Part shown: piece by piece, positions 8,228 through 15,967 of the stretch | Position numbering within the stretch: position 1 is the first letter of the stretch | How the letters are laid out: the number at the start of each line of letters is the position of its first letter | Origin: Martelella mediterranea | GTDB taxonomy: Bacteria > Pseudomonadota > Alphaproteobacteria > Rhizobiales > Rhizobiaceae | Assembly: GCF_004342225.1 (NCBI RefSeq) | Contig: NZ_SMAR01000011.1 | Location: forward strand, 44,403 to 108,402 | Direction: 5' to 3' | DNA length: 64,000 bases | Notes under the pieces: generated by a model | Told to the model about the DNA's origin: nothing | The model's database searches: none | The model's input: only the letters and a program-made list of their open reading frames with translations | Program-made: the position numbers and the translations under genes

Positions 8228-8284
8228 CGGCCTTTTAGCAAGTTGTTTAACGTGGCTGCAAGCCGACCGGCCAAATCACCACGG
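8228..8284 (-). promoter_or_regulatory. SAM-II riboswitch aptamer upstream of metZ
   Basis: The minus-strand leader contains the recognisable SAM-II (metA) core: CGTGGTGATTTGG, then GGCTTGCAGCCACGTTAAA, then GCTAAAAGGCCGG. P1 is CGTGG paired with CCACG. The 3' GGCC can pair with GGCC in the loop to form the P2 pseudoknot. SAM-II is an alphaproteobacterial class found before methionine genes, which fits metZ. Binding of S-adenosylmethionine should favour the downstream terminator. Confidence 0.92.
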
Positions 8285-8363
8285 GTATAAAACGGGCATA
8301 GTCCTCTAAAACGCTTGCGTCAATTGTGAAACATTGGTTTTGTCGCGCCACAGGGAGCTTACC

Positions 8364-9461
8364 ATGTCGAAAAAACCGGGAATACTGACAGATCGCGCCA
8401 TTGCCGCCCTCTTTGAAAGCGGCAATCTCGTCTGTGAAAGCGCGCTCGATCATGACCAGATTCAGCCCGCCAGCCTTGATCTCAGGCTTGGTGCGAAAGC
8501 CTATCGCGTCCGCGCCAGTTTTCTGCCCGGACCGGAGCATAAAGTTACAGATAAGCTCGAACGGCTCAGCCTGCATGAGGTTGATCTGAGCCAGGGGGCG
8601 GTTCTGGAAACCGGTTGCGTTTATATTGTCGAACTGATGGAAGCGCTGAAGCTTGACGAGGCGATGTCCGCGTCCACCAATCCAAAAAGCTCCACCGGCA
8701 GGCTCGACATCTTTACCCGCGTGATCACCGACCATGCGCAGGAATTCGATATCATTCCGGCAGGCTACAACGGGTCGCTTTATCTTGAAATTTCCCCGCG
8801 AACGTTCCCGATCATCGTTCGCAAAGGATCGCGCCTTTCCCAGATCCGCTTTCGTTCGGGGCATGCGGTTCTTTCCGAAGTGTCGCTGATGGCGCTGCAT
8901 GAAAATCAGACGCTTGTGGCCAGCGATATGCCGAACATTTCAGGCGGCGGCATTGCACTATCGATTGATCTGGACGGTGAGGGCGAGAATGATCTGATCG
9001 GCTATCGTGGCAAGCATCATACCGGCGTGATCGACGTCGATCGCAAGGCTGGCTACGATATTCTCGATTTCTGGGAGCCGATTTACGGGCGCGGCAAGAA
9101 AGAGCTGATCCTCGATCCGGACGAGTTTTATATTCTGGTCTCGCGTGAGGCTGTGCATGTGCCGCCGCTTTATGCTGCTGAGATGACGCCATTCGACCCA
9201 TTGGTGGGGGAATTCCGGGTCCACTATGCCGGTTTCTTTGATCCCGGTTTTGGTCACGCAGAGGCGGGCGGCAAAGGAGCGCGCGCCGTTCTGGAAGTCA
9301 GAAGCCACGAAGTGCCGTTCATTCTGGAACATGGCCAGATTGTCGGGCGGCTGGTTTATGAGCATATGCTGGACAAGCCTGATGCGCTTTATGGCGCTGG
9401 TCTTGGATCCAATTATCAGGCGCAGGGCCTGAAGCTGTCAAAGCATTTTCGGGTGGCTTGA
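8364..9461 (+). CDS. dcd: 2'-deoxycytidine 5'-triphosphate deaminase, long alphaproteobacterial form
   Basis: A 365-residue enzyme that deaminates dCTP to dUTP for thymidylate synthesis. It is about twice the length of the E. coli enzyme and looks like two dUTPase-like folds in tandem. The first half contains IQPASLDLRLG and the MSASTNPKSSTGRLDIFTR stretch with the conserved Ser-Ser-x-Gly-Arg motif. The second half carries FDPLVGEFRVHYAGFFDPGFG and LEVRSHEVPFILEHGQIVG. The chosen ATG has GGGAG 7 bases upstream; the open frame extends 30 bases further 5' without a ribosome site. It is divergent from metZ and lies alone. Confidence 0.92.
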   Translation: MSKKPGILTDRAIAALFESGNLVCESALDHDQIQPASLDLRLGAKAYRVRASFLPGPEHKVTDKLERLSLHEVDLSQGAVLETGCVYIVELMEALKLDEAMSASTNPKSSTGRLDIFTRVITDHAQEFDIIPAGYNGSLYLEISPRTFPIIVRKGSRLSQIRFRSGHAVLSEVSLMALHENQTLVASDMPNISGGGIALSIDLDGEGENDLIGYRGKHHTGVIDVDRKAGYDILDFWEPIYGRGKKELILDPDEFYILVSREAVHVPPLYAAEMTPFDPLVGEFRVHYAGFFDPGFGHAEAGGKGARAVLEVRSHEVPFILEHGQIVGRLVYEHMLDKPDALYGAGLGSNYQAQGLKLSKHFRVA

Positions 9462-9502
9462 GGCCGCCCATAAAGGCAGCCTCGGATTTCCGGTCCGATC
9501 AA

Positions 9503-10945
9503 TCAGGACACCAGAATATTCTTGAACTGCCAGGGGTCTTTTTCGTCTTTCTTTTCCGGGAAAAGCGTCTGGCGGCCGGTAAGTGGTGTCCAGTCGGTAT
9601 AATGGCCTTCGACCGGGCCAAGATAAGGCTTTTGCACTTCAAGGCAGCGGCGATAGTCCATCTCGTCGGTTTCGACGATGCCGGCTTCCGGATTTTCCAG
9701 TGCCCAGACCATGCCTGCCATGACCGCAGATGTGACCTGAAGCGCGGTCGCATTTTGATACGGTACAAGGTCGCGGGTCTCTTCAATCGAGAGGCGTGAA
9801 CCATACCAGTAGGCGTTTTTATCGTGCCCATAGAGCAGAACGCCCAGCTCGTCGATGCCTGTCAGGATGTCGGCTTCTTCCAGAACCAGGTTGTCCGAAA
9901 GCGCGGTACCACCATTGCCGAACATTTCATCCAGTGAAAGAACAGCCACATCAGCCGGGTGATAGGCATAATGGCAGGTCGGGCGGTAGGTCACCTTGTC
10001 CTTGTCATTTCTGACCGTAAAAAAGTCGGCAATCGAGATCGACTCATTATGGGTAACAAGAAAGCCATATTGCGGGCCGGGTGTCGGGCACCAGCTTCTC
10101 ACACGTGTATTGGCACCGGGCTGATCCAGATAGATTGCGGCCTTTGAGCCCTTTTTCTGTTTGTGCGCGTTTTTCGGAATCCACTCTTCATGCGTGCCCC
10201 AGCCAAGTTCTGCGGGCTGCAGGCCTTCGGCGACAAAACCTTCAACAGACCAGGTGTTCCAGAATGTACCCAGAGGGCGGAGGAATTTTGAACGCTGCGT
10301 ATCACGCTCGGCGATGTGAATCCCTTTCACACCGGCATCCTTCATCAGTTTTGCCCAGCCTTCACGGTCATCGGCCTGCGGTTCGATATAATCCATGCCG
10401 GTGTCGCGGGCCACGTCAACGAGGGCCTGTTTGACAAACCATGAAACCATGCCGGGATTGGCACCGCAGCAGGAAACGGCGGTCGTGCCGCCAGGGTTCT
10501 TGCGCTTTTCTTTTCGCACCGTTTCACGCAATGCGTAATTGGTTCGCTCGGCATTGCCTGCTTTTTCATCGAAGTAAAAGCCAAGCCAGGGCTCAACGAC
10601 GGTGTCGATGTAAAGCACACCAAGCGAGCGGCAGAGCTTCATGATGTCCAGCGAGGATGTATCAACTGAAAGATTGACACAGAAGCCCTGCCCGTCCCCT
10701 TCTGTCAGAAGCGGCTCCAGAAGCTCTTCGTAATTGTCTTTGGTGACGCCGGCATGGATGAAGCGTACACCGTGATTGGCTGCGAGGCCTGCATGGGCAT
10801 CATTCGGGTCGATGATGACCATGCGTGATTTGTCGAAGCGGAAATGTCGCTCGATCAGGGGCAGAGCACCGCGCCCGATTGAGCCGAAGCCGATCATCAC
10901 GATGGGTCCGGTAATTTCGGCATGGATCGGGTATTCCTGTTGCAT
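9503..10945 (-). CDS. hss: Homospermidine synthase
   Basis: NAD-dependent enzyme of 480 residues that makes sym-homospermidine from putrescine (two putrescines, or putrescine plus spermidine), the signature polyamine of many rhizobia. The length fits the roughly 477-residue bacterial family. The N-terminus has a Rossmann motif (VMIGFGSIGRGALPLIERHF) followed by VIIDPNDAHAG. The catalytic half shows SCCGANPGMVSWFVKQALV, LGWGTHEEWIPK, and WCPTPGPQYGFLVTHNES, including tryptophans of the kind that line the substrate pocket in the family. The ATG has AAGGA at short spacing. The gene is flanked by unrelated genes and probably forms its own transcript. Confidence 0.93.
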   Translation of the reverse strand: MQQEYPIHAEITGPIVMIGFGSIGRGALPLIERHFRFDKSRMVIIDPNDAHAGLAANHGVRFIHAGVTKDNYEELLEPLLTEGDGQGFCVNLSVDTSSLDIMKLCRSLGVLYIDTVVEPWLGFYFDEKAGNAERTNYALRETVRKEKRKNPGGTTAVSCCGANPGMVSWFVKQALVDVARDTGMDYIEPQADDREGWAKLMKDAGVKGIHIAERDTQRSKFLRPLGTFWNTWSVEGFVAEGLQPAELGWGTHEEWIPKNAHKQKKGSKAAIYLDQPGANTRVRSWCPTPGPQYGFLVTHNESISIADFFTVRNDKDKVTYRPTCHYAYHPADVAVLSLDEMFGNGGTALSDNLVLEEADILTGIDELGVLLYGHDKNAYWYGSRLSIEETRDLVPYQNATALQVTSAVMAGMVWALENPEAGIVETDEMDYRRCLEVQKPYLGPVEGHYTDWTPLTGRQTLFPEKKDEKDPWQFKNILVS

Positions 10946-11093
10946 TTCCTTATCCTTCTGGTCTCGTTTCGGCCTGAAGCGGCACGCATGATTTCCTGCG
11001 CTGCAGCCACGGGCAGCGTCGCTTGCGAACGTTCACCTGAAAGCGCAGTCTTAAAGAAGCGTGATCACAATCTACTGTCTTAGTAAAGCCGAT

Positions 11094-12023
11094 TTAGCGG
11101 CTCGGTTCCACCGTTGAGGTCGAAACTTTCACGAGATAGGCCGTCAGCGCTGCAACGTCGCTGTCCGTCATGCCTTTATAGGCCCGTTCTTCTCGTGTCA
11201 GTGCTTGCAGCTGTGCCATCATTGCCCGGGCGATCCTTTCGGCCTCCTTATGGCGTGCGATTACCGCCAGCGGGTCCGAATATATGCGGATCGTGAAGAG
11301 CACTGCACCCGTTTGCGGCAGGCGGCGCAGCGTCTGGCGCTCAACGCGGATAAAGTTTGCAGCAATCGGGCGAACTGGTCTGAAAGGGTCGCCGTCCACT
11401 TCTTTAAGGGGCGGCATCGCCAGCGAAGGTGAGCCTTTGAAGGACCAGTTGAAGCGCTCAGCCGGAAGATCAGGTTTCAGATTATCGAAAATGCGCTCAA
11501 CCAGCTTTGCGTTCCGTGTCCCGGCCTGAAAGCCCGGCACGGTTTCATGTACACCGCTCATCGGCCGCCCGGCCTTTTCAGCCAGTAACCATGATGAGGG
11601 AAAGGCAATGAAGCCTGCAGCAAGGTGCCATTCATTCCCCCGCTTGCATAAAATGGCCAGATCGTCCTGGATCATCAGCCCGGCTCGCATCAGCGGCGGG
11701 ATGGTTTCGTCTGAAAGGCTGACGCTATGGCCGGAGCCCGCGGTGATGCGGTCGCCGGTCCGTTGAAACCGGTCAGCGTGGTATTTCGCAAGGTGATCGC
11801 TGATCAGCGAAAGCGCTTCCCGCTGGGCCGGCAGCGTGTCTTCGTCTGCCCGGAAGACATTCTCTGCATCTTTCTTTAAAAGCGCCGCTTTTTCGTCGAG
11901 GTAGCGGCCGAGCTCATCATCCGGCTCCAGCCATTGCGACAGCGGCAGCTGCGAAAGGCCGATGGCAAAGGGTTTATGCATGCCACCATAGGGCATGTGG
12001 CGCGGAGAAGAAAAATCGGTCAT
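11094..12023 (-). CDS. DUF3445 / haem-dependent oxidative N-demethylase family protein
   Basis: A 309-residue protein of the family represented by HodM-type haem-dependent demethylases (formerly DUF3445). Diagnostic blocks are LMIQDDLAILCKRGNEWHLAAGFIAFPSSWLLAEKAGRP, then IHETVP-like VHETVPGFQ, and a conserved FNWSFKGSPSLAMPP. The later RVERQTLRRLPQTGAVLFTIRIYSDPL segment is also typical. Family members bind haem b and demethylate secondary amines, but most homologues are uncharacterised and the substrate here is unknown. It lies 12 bases downstream of a YciI-family gene on the same strand, suggesting a two-gene operon. Confidence 0.8.
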   Translation of the reverse strand: MTDFSSPRHMPYGGMHKPFAIGLSQLPLSQWLEPDDELGRYLDEKAALLKKDAENVFRADEDTLPAQREALSLISDHLAKYHADRFQRTGDRITAGSGHSVSLSDETIPPLMRAGLMIQDDLAILCKRGNEWHLAAGFIAFPSSWLLAEKAGRPMSGVHETVPGFQAGTRNAKLVERIFDNLKPDLPAERFNWSFKGSPSLAMPPLKEVDGDPFRPVRPIAANFIRVERQTLRRLPQTGAVLFTIRIYSDPLAVIARHKEAERIARAMMAQLQALTREERAYKGMTDSDVAALTAYLVKVSTSTVEPSR

Positions 12024-12035
12024 ACGCTTTTGCGA

Positions 12036-12329
12036 TTAGTCTTTGTTGTCCTTCAGTCCCTCAAGGCCGGCGGCAGTGCGTGAAAAGTCAACTTCGGTTA
12101 GTTGTGCCTCGGCAACGCCGCTCCAGACAAAGGGATCGGCATTGCAAATTGCCTGCACGTCTTCCATCGAACCCTTTGCCAGTATGACACCGCCCGTCCG
12201 TGGAACCTTGCGGCCGGAGGCGATAAAATCTCCTGCCTCATAATGCTTCTGGAGCCAGTTGATATGTGCATCGAAATGCTCCTGAACGAGTTCCATAGGG
12301 GCAATGTAGGTCAGCGAGATAATGATCAT
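12036..12329 (-). CDS. YciI-family protein
   Basis: A 97-residue ferredoxin-like alpha/beta protein. It contains the YciI features: an early ISLTYIAPMELVQEHFDAHINWL with a His likely in the conserved pocket, then FIASGRKVPRTGGVILAKG, and the DPFVWSGVAEAQLTEVDF strand near residue 70. YciI proteins resemble muconolactone isomerases and one is a dehalogenase-like enzyme, but the function is generally unknown. It is the first gene of a probable operon with the downstream haem-dependent demethylase-family gene. Confidence 0.85.
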   Translation of the reverse strand: MIIISLTYIAPMELVQEHFDAHINWLQKHYEAGDFIASGRKVPRTGGVILAKGSMEDVQAICNADPFVWSGVAEAQLTEVDFSRTAAGLEGLKDNKD

Positions 12330-12651
12330 AGCAATCCTGACTGGCTGTTGAGGCTACCGGTTGTGTCAGGCGGGATGGGACCTGAATACCGGCTTTTCAG
12401 TTGTCCGTGGTATGCCGCTGCTTCTTGAGAATCAAGAATATGTCGCGCGCCGGACAGAGGTTTGACCCGCCGTTCGGTTTGCGACTGCTACCCGCCCAGT
12501 ATAGGGAAAGGCAGATGCATAAAACGGTCTTTTTCACTAAGTTGCAAGCCATCGGGGCCGTGCCTGGAATAACGGATGAAATCTCTGAAAACCTGTCCAC
12601 ATGCGTCTTGCATCTCATAGCCATCTCGAATATGAGGAGCCTCACTTTGAT
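12330..12651. other. Intergenic region upstream of tRNA-Leu
   Basis: I see no convincing gene in these 322 bases. Short open frames run through it, but they lack ribosome sites and one runs into the tRNA. A weak promoter-like pair (TTGCAT, then TATGAG 17 bases on) lies just before the tRNA. No att-like direct repeat of the tRNA 3' end was found nearby. Confidence 0.5.
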
Positions 12652-12736
12652 GCGCGTGTGGCGGAATTGGTAGACGCACCAGATTTAGGTTCTGGCGCCG
12701 AGAGGTGTGGGGGTTCGAGTCCCTCCACGCGCACCA
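12652..12736 (+). tRNA. tRNA-Leu (anticodon UAG)
   Basis: An 85-nt cloverleaf with a long variable arm, as expected for leucine tRNA. The acceptor stem GCGCGTG pairs perfectly with CACGCGC, followed by discriminator A and an encoded CCA. The anticodon stem CCAGA/TCTGG encloses TTTAGGT, giving UAG, which reads CUA and CUG codons. The T loop is GTTCGAGTC. It has its own short transcript; an ABC-F gene is convergent 155 bases downstream. Confidence 0.97.
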
Positions 12737-12891
12737 GGAGTTTCTTGTCGTGATTTCAGCTTGATCCCAAGCTCCGGAAAGTCGCAACAGTGGCTCGGGG
12801 CAGGTAAAGACCGGTGCCTGCGGGCGCTTCGTGGCCGACAGCAAGCCCGCTATAAAATCATGTATCTGGTTTGATGCTCTCCACAGTCCTC

Positions 12892-14505
12892 TCAAACCGG
12901 CTCGAGGACCCAGCCCTGTTCCGTCGCAAGCAAGCGATCTGATAATCCGATGTTTTTCAGAAATGACGCATCATGTGACACAACAATCAACGTGCCCTGA
13001 TAACCACGCAACATGACTTCCAATGCTTCCAACGAGGGCAAATCAAGGTGATTGCTCGGCTCGTCAAGCAGCAACAGTTCTGGTGGTGATGCAGCGTAGA
13101 GAATGCAGGCGAGCGCGGCCTTCAGACGTTCACCACCGCTGAGTGAGCCGCTGGGTATTGCTATTTTCTGCGCGTCAATCCCGAGCTGAGCCAGACGCAT
13201 ACGCAGATCCCCTTCGGCTGCTGTGCTGTTCGCCGACTGTAACTGTTCCAGCACCGTTTTATCCGGTTCCAGATTCTCTAATCGCTGATCGAGATATGCG
13301 CTTGATGAGGTTACGTGAAATTCACCGGCCAGAGGGGTAACCCGGCCTACAAGTACCCGCAGGAGTGTGGATTTACCACAACCGTTCGGACCGACGACAC
13401 CGATGCGCTGCTGTCCGCCCAGAAGCAGGCTGATCGTACTGGTCGCACCCGAAATGTGAGGCAGTTTCACGGCGTTCATTTCTGCCACGCGACGCTTTGC
13501 GGCCTGCCGCACCGGTACTTTATGAAGAACAATCGGTAGTTCCTCTTCGACCTCCTTTGCGGCATCGATGACGCTTTGGTTGAGTTGCGCCCGGCTGGCG
13601 GCCTGTTTCCGGTGCATTGCACCTGAAGATGTTTCGCTGCGCTCTTTTTGACGATCCAGCAAAATCTTGGTTTGATTGGCCTCCTTGCCTTGCCGGTTGC
13701 CACGTGCCTGCCGTCGCTCCTGTCGCATACGCTGTTTCCGCATCGCCTGTTCCTGACGTTGGCGTTCAAGCTTGCGCGCACTCAGATTTTCGATTGCCGT
13801 CTGTCGTTCGTGTGCTTTGGCTTCAGCATAAAATGAATAGTTGCCGCCATAGCTGTGCAGTCCCCGAGAGGACAATTCGATAATACGTTCCATGGTTTCC
13901 AGCAATTGCCGGTCATGGCTGACCACAATCAGCCCGCGTGGCCAGCATTGCAGCTGTTCGATAATTGCCTGACGGTTCGGTTGGTCGAGATGGTTGCTTG
14001 GCTCATCGAGAACCAGGAAATCTGCATCTGAGAGCATAGCGCCGATCAGGGAAACCCGTATCGCCTCGCCGCCGCTCAGAACTCCGGCGGGTGTATCTGC
14101 TTTCAGGTGACCCAGCTTGTTGCGTTCGAGAGCGTTGCAGAGTTGTTCCTGTATGTCCCACCGGTTGCCTACGGCATCGAAGGCTTCAGGGGCTATACTG
14201 CCTGCCTCAATACGGTCTATCGCATCCAGTGTGGGTTTAATTCCCGCCAATCCTGCCACTGTAGAACCATCCGGCGGTACCACTTGCTGCGCAAGGTAGT
14301 GCACACTGCCTGAACACTGGCATTGGCCCGAGGTGGGTTGCAGCACCCCGGACAGAATACGGGCGAGCACAGTTTTTCCGATACCATTGCGTCCAACCAG
14401 TCCTGTTGGGCGCGTATCGAACTGCTCATGAAGGCCGGAGAAAAGTGTTCTGTTGTCTGGCAGAACGTAAGATACGTCTTTGAGTACGAGATGGTTATTC
14501 GTCAT
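12892..14505 (-). CDS. ABC-F family ATPase (ribosome-protection/translation-factor type)
   Basis: A 537-residue protein with two ATP-binding domains and no membrane segments. Domain 1 has Walker A GRNGIGKT at 38-45, signature LSGGEAIR and Walker B DFLVLDEPSNHLD. Domain 2 has GPNGCGKS, LSGGERLK and LLLLDEPSNHLD. They are joined by an Arg/Lys/Gln-rich linker (KLERQRQEQAMRKQRMRQER and onward, about residues 240-290). This is the ABC-F plan: a soluble factor that binds the ribosomal E site. Some members dislodge antibiotics and others rescue stalled ribosomes; the subtype cannot be fixed here. Its leader contains a short peptide gene and hairpins, as in inducible resistance ABC-F genes. It sits next to a tRNA gene, a common site for acquired DNA. 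Confidence 0.88.
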   Translation of the reverse strand: MTNNHLVLKDVSYVLPDNRTLFSGLHEQFDTRPTGLVGRNGIGKTVLARILSGVLQPTSGQCQCSGSVHYLAQQVVPPDGSTVAGLAGIKPTLDAIDRIEAGSIAPEAFDAVGNRWDIQEQLCNALERNKLGHLKADTPAGVLSGGEAIRVSLIGAMLSDADFLVLDEPSNHLDQPNRQAIIEQLQCWPRGLIVVSHDRQLLETMERIIELSSRGLHSYGGNYSFYAEAKAHERQTAIENLSARKLERQRQEQAMRKQRMRQERRQARGNRQGKEANQTKILLDRQKERSETSSGAMHRKQAASRAQLNQSVIDAAKEVEEELPIVLHKVPVRQAAKRRVAEMNAVKLPHISGATSTISLLLGGQQRIGVVGPNGCGKSTLLRVLVGRVTPLAGEFHVTSSSAYLDQRLENLEPDKTVLEQLQSANSTAAEGDLRMRLAQLGIDAQKIAIPSGSLSGGERLKAALACILYAASPPELLLLDEPSNHLDLPSLEALEVMLRGYQGTLIVVSHDASFLKNIGLSDRLLATEQGWVLEPV

Positions 14506-14531
14506 GCTTTATTCCAAAGATGCCAAGAACT

Positions 14532-14577
14532 CCCCTGCTGACGGGGGCTGGTGGAGACTGGCCGTTATAAGAACGGC
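14532..14577 (-). promoter_or_regulatory. Two hairpins in the ABC-F leader, candidate attenuator
   Basis: On the minus strand GCCGTT-CTTAT-AACGGC forms a perfect 6-bp hairpin that overlaps the end of the leader peptide gene. A second dyad, CCCC-GTCAGCA-GGGG (with a nearby CCA...TGG extension), follows and ends about 27 bases before the ABC-F start. A ribosome on the leader peptide would melt the first hairpin. Neither is followed by a long U tract, so translational control is as likely as transcriptional. Confidence 0.5.
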
Positions 14578-14609
14578 GACATCAATGGCGCATCAGACAA
14601 ATGCCTCAT
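14565..14609 (-). CDS. Leader peptide upstream of the ABC-F gene
   Basis: A 14-codon open frame encoding MRHLSDAPLMSPFL, ending in TAA inside the first leader hairpin. It begins about 15-20 bases after the predicted transcription start and 55 bases before the ABC-F start codon region. A GGAG lies somewhat far upstream, so initiation may be weak or near-leaderless. Short peptides in this position control several antibiotic-resistance ABC-F and erm genes by drug-dependent ribosome stalling. That role here is inferred from position and structure. Confidence 0.5.
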   Translation of the reverse strand: MRHLSDAPLMSPFL

Positions 14610-14630
14610 AATGGAACGGTTTGGCTCCCT

Positions 14631-14659
14631 ATTTTACAGGCACTTGCATCAATGGACAA
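14631..14659 (-). promoter_or_regulatory. Sigma-70-like promoter for the leader peptide and ABC-F gene
   Basis: Minus-strand hexamers TTGTCC (-35) and TAAAAT (-10) are separated by exactly 17 bases. Transcription would start near 14624, about 15 bases before the leader peptide ATG. The fit to consensus is good for an alphaproteobacterium. Confidence 0.55.
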
Positions 14660-14791
14660 CACAGTCGTTCCAAAAACGCAGTTTCAGGTGAACGAACCTT
14701 ATCTCACGAACCGCTGGAAATGCGGGTGTGCAGAGTGGGGTGTGCGGGCCTGGCAGACGCTTTAAAGCGCGACCACGCACACCACCAGATG

Positions 14792-15958
14792 TTATCCGGA
14801 GTAAGTGGAATGAAGCGCATGGTCTCCCGTGACAAATCGGGCTTTCAGCAGTGCTTCGCGGTATTCAGCCTCAGCGGTTGAATCAAGGACGATGCCTCCA
14901 CCGACATTGAAGACAGCCTGACCGTCAGCGAACAGCGACACCGTGCGTATGGCGACATTGAAAAGCATGGCGCCGGTTGGGGCGATATGCCCGATCGCGC
15001 CGCAATAGGCGCCGCGTGGCCCGTCTTCCAGTTCATGCAGAATTTTCATGGCTGCGATTTTGGGCGCCCCGGTGATCGATCCGCAGGGGAAAAGTGCGGT
15101 GAAAATGTCGGCAATGCTGAGATCAGGCAGAAGGCGCGCGCGCACATGACTGACCATTTGGTGAAGGGTTGGGTATGTTTCGATCTCGAACAGTTTCGGA
15201 ACGTGGACACTGCCGGTTTCGGCAATACGTGAGATATCATTGCGCAACAGATCCACGATCATGCAGTTTTCCGCCAGCGTTTTTTCGTCATCAAGCATTG
15301 CCGCAACGATTGCTTCGTCTTCAGTTCCGGATTTGCCACGCGGGGCGGTGCCCTTCATCGGGTGCGTTTCGATAAAGCCATTGTCATCGACCCTGAAGAA
15401 CAGTTCCGGTGAGCGTGATAAAATACACGGCCCGTCAAGGTCGATGAAAGCAGCGTAACGGACAGGCTGGCGGGTCGAAAGCGCCTGAAATCCGGACCAG
15501 GGTGCACCTGTAAAACGCGCGTGAACCGGAAAGGTCAGATTGCCCTGATAGCAGTTTCCCGCCATCAGGTTGGTGTGAAGCGTGTCGAAGCGCTGAGCAT
15601 AGGCCTTGAAATTCCAGAGCGGCCTGAAATCTGTAAACCCGATGTCCTCTATTTTGCGGGGCGCGTGATTATGCGCCAGAGGCCACTCTTCCGGTGTGCC
15701 GAAAATACCGAATGAAAGGTAGGGAACCTCTGGTTTTGCCGGCGCCAGATGGGCAAGAACAGGCTCAAGCATGAAGCCTGCCTCATAAGCCATGTAACCC
15801 GCCAGCCACTTGCCTGAACGACGGGCTTCTTCCATTTCTTCAAGCGCCGGAGAAACCTCTTCTGCCCGGTGGGCTGTGATGATCCGTTCCGGCCTTGAAA
15901 AGGCACGCGTCCTCCCGGCGATGTCATCACAGAAGATGGCATGGGGGGCGGCGCGCAT
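14792..15958 (-). CDS. pabB: Aminodeoxychorismate synthase component I
   Basis: A 388-residue chorismate-using enzyme that, with a PabA amidotransferase, makes 4-amino-4-deoxychorismate for folate. The chorismate-binding domain shows NCYQGNLTFPVHARF, the catalytic-lysine block HPMKGTAPRGKS (PIKGT motif of PabB), ENCMIVDLLRNDISRIAE, LFEIETYPTLHQMVSHV and the FPCGSITGAPKIAAM motif. The Lys in PMKGT separates PabB from anthranilate synthase TrpE. There is no C-terminal lyase fusion. Its start is 9 bases after the pepF stop, so the two genes are probably co-transcribed. Confidence 0.92.
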   Translation of the reverse strand: MRAAPHAIFCDDIAGRTRAFSRPERIITAHRAEEVSPALEEMEEARRSGKWLAGYMAYEAGFMLEPVLAHLAPAKPEVPYLSFGIFGTPEEWPLAHNHAPRKIEDIGFTDFRPLWNFKAYAQRFDTLHTNLMAGNCYQGNLTFPVHARFTGAPWSGFQALSTRQPVRYAAFIDLDGPCILSRSPELFFRVDDNGFIETHPMKGTAPRGKSGTEDEAIVAAMLDDEKTLAENCMIVDLLRNDISRIAETGSVHVPKLFEIETYPTLHQMVSHVRARLLPDLSIADIFTALFPCGSITGAPKIAAMKILHELEDGPRGAYCGAIGHIAPTGAMLFNVAIRTVSLFADGQAVFNVGGGIVLDSTAEAEYREALLKARFVTGDHALHSTYSG

Positions 15959-15967
15959 CGGCCAATA

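Noticed and set aside
12401..12673. 90-codon open frame before tRNA-Leu
   Set aside because: It has no ribosome site or recognisable domain and runs into the tRNA gene.
12652..14659. Genomic island with tRNA-Leu as attachment site
   Set aside because: No integrase and no direct repeat of the tRNA 3' end were found; only the ABC-F gene suggests acquisition.
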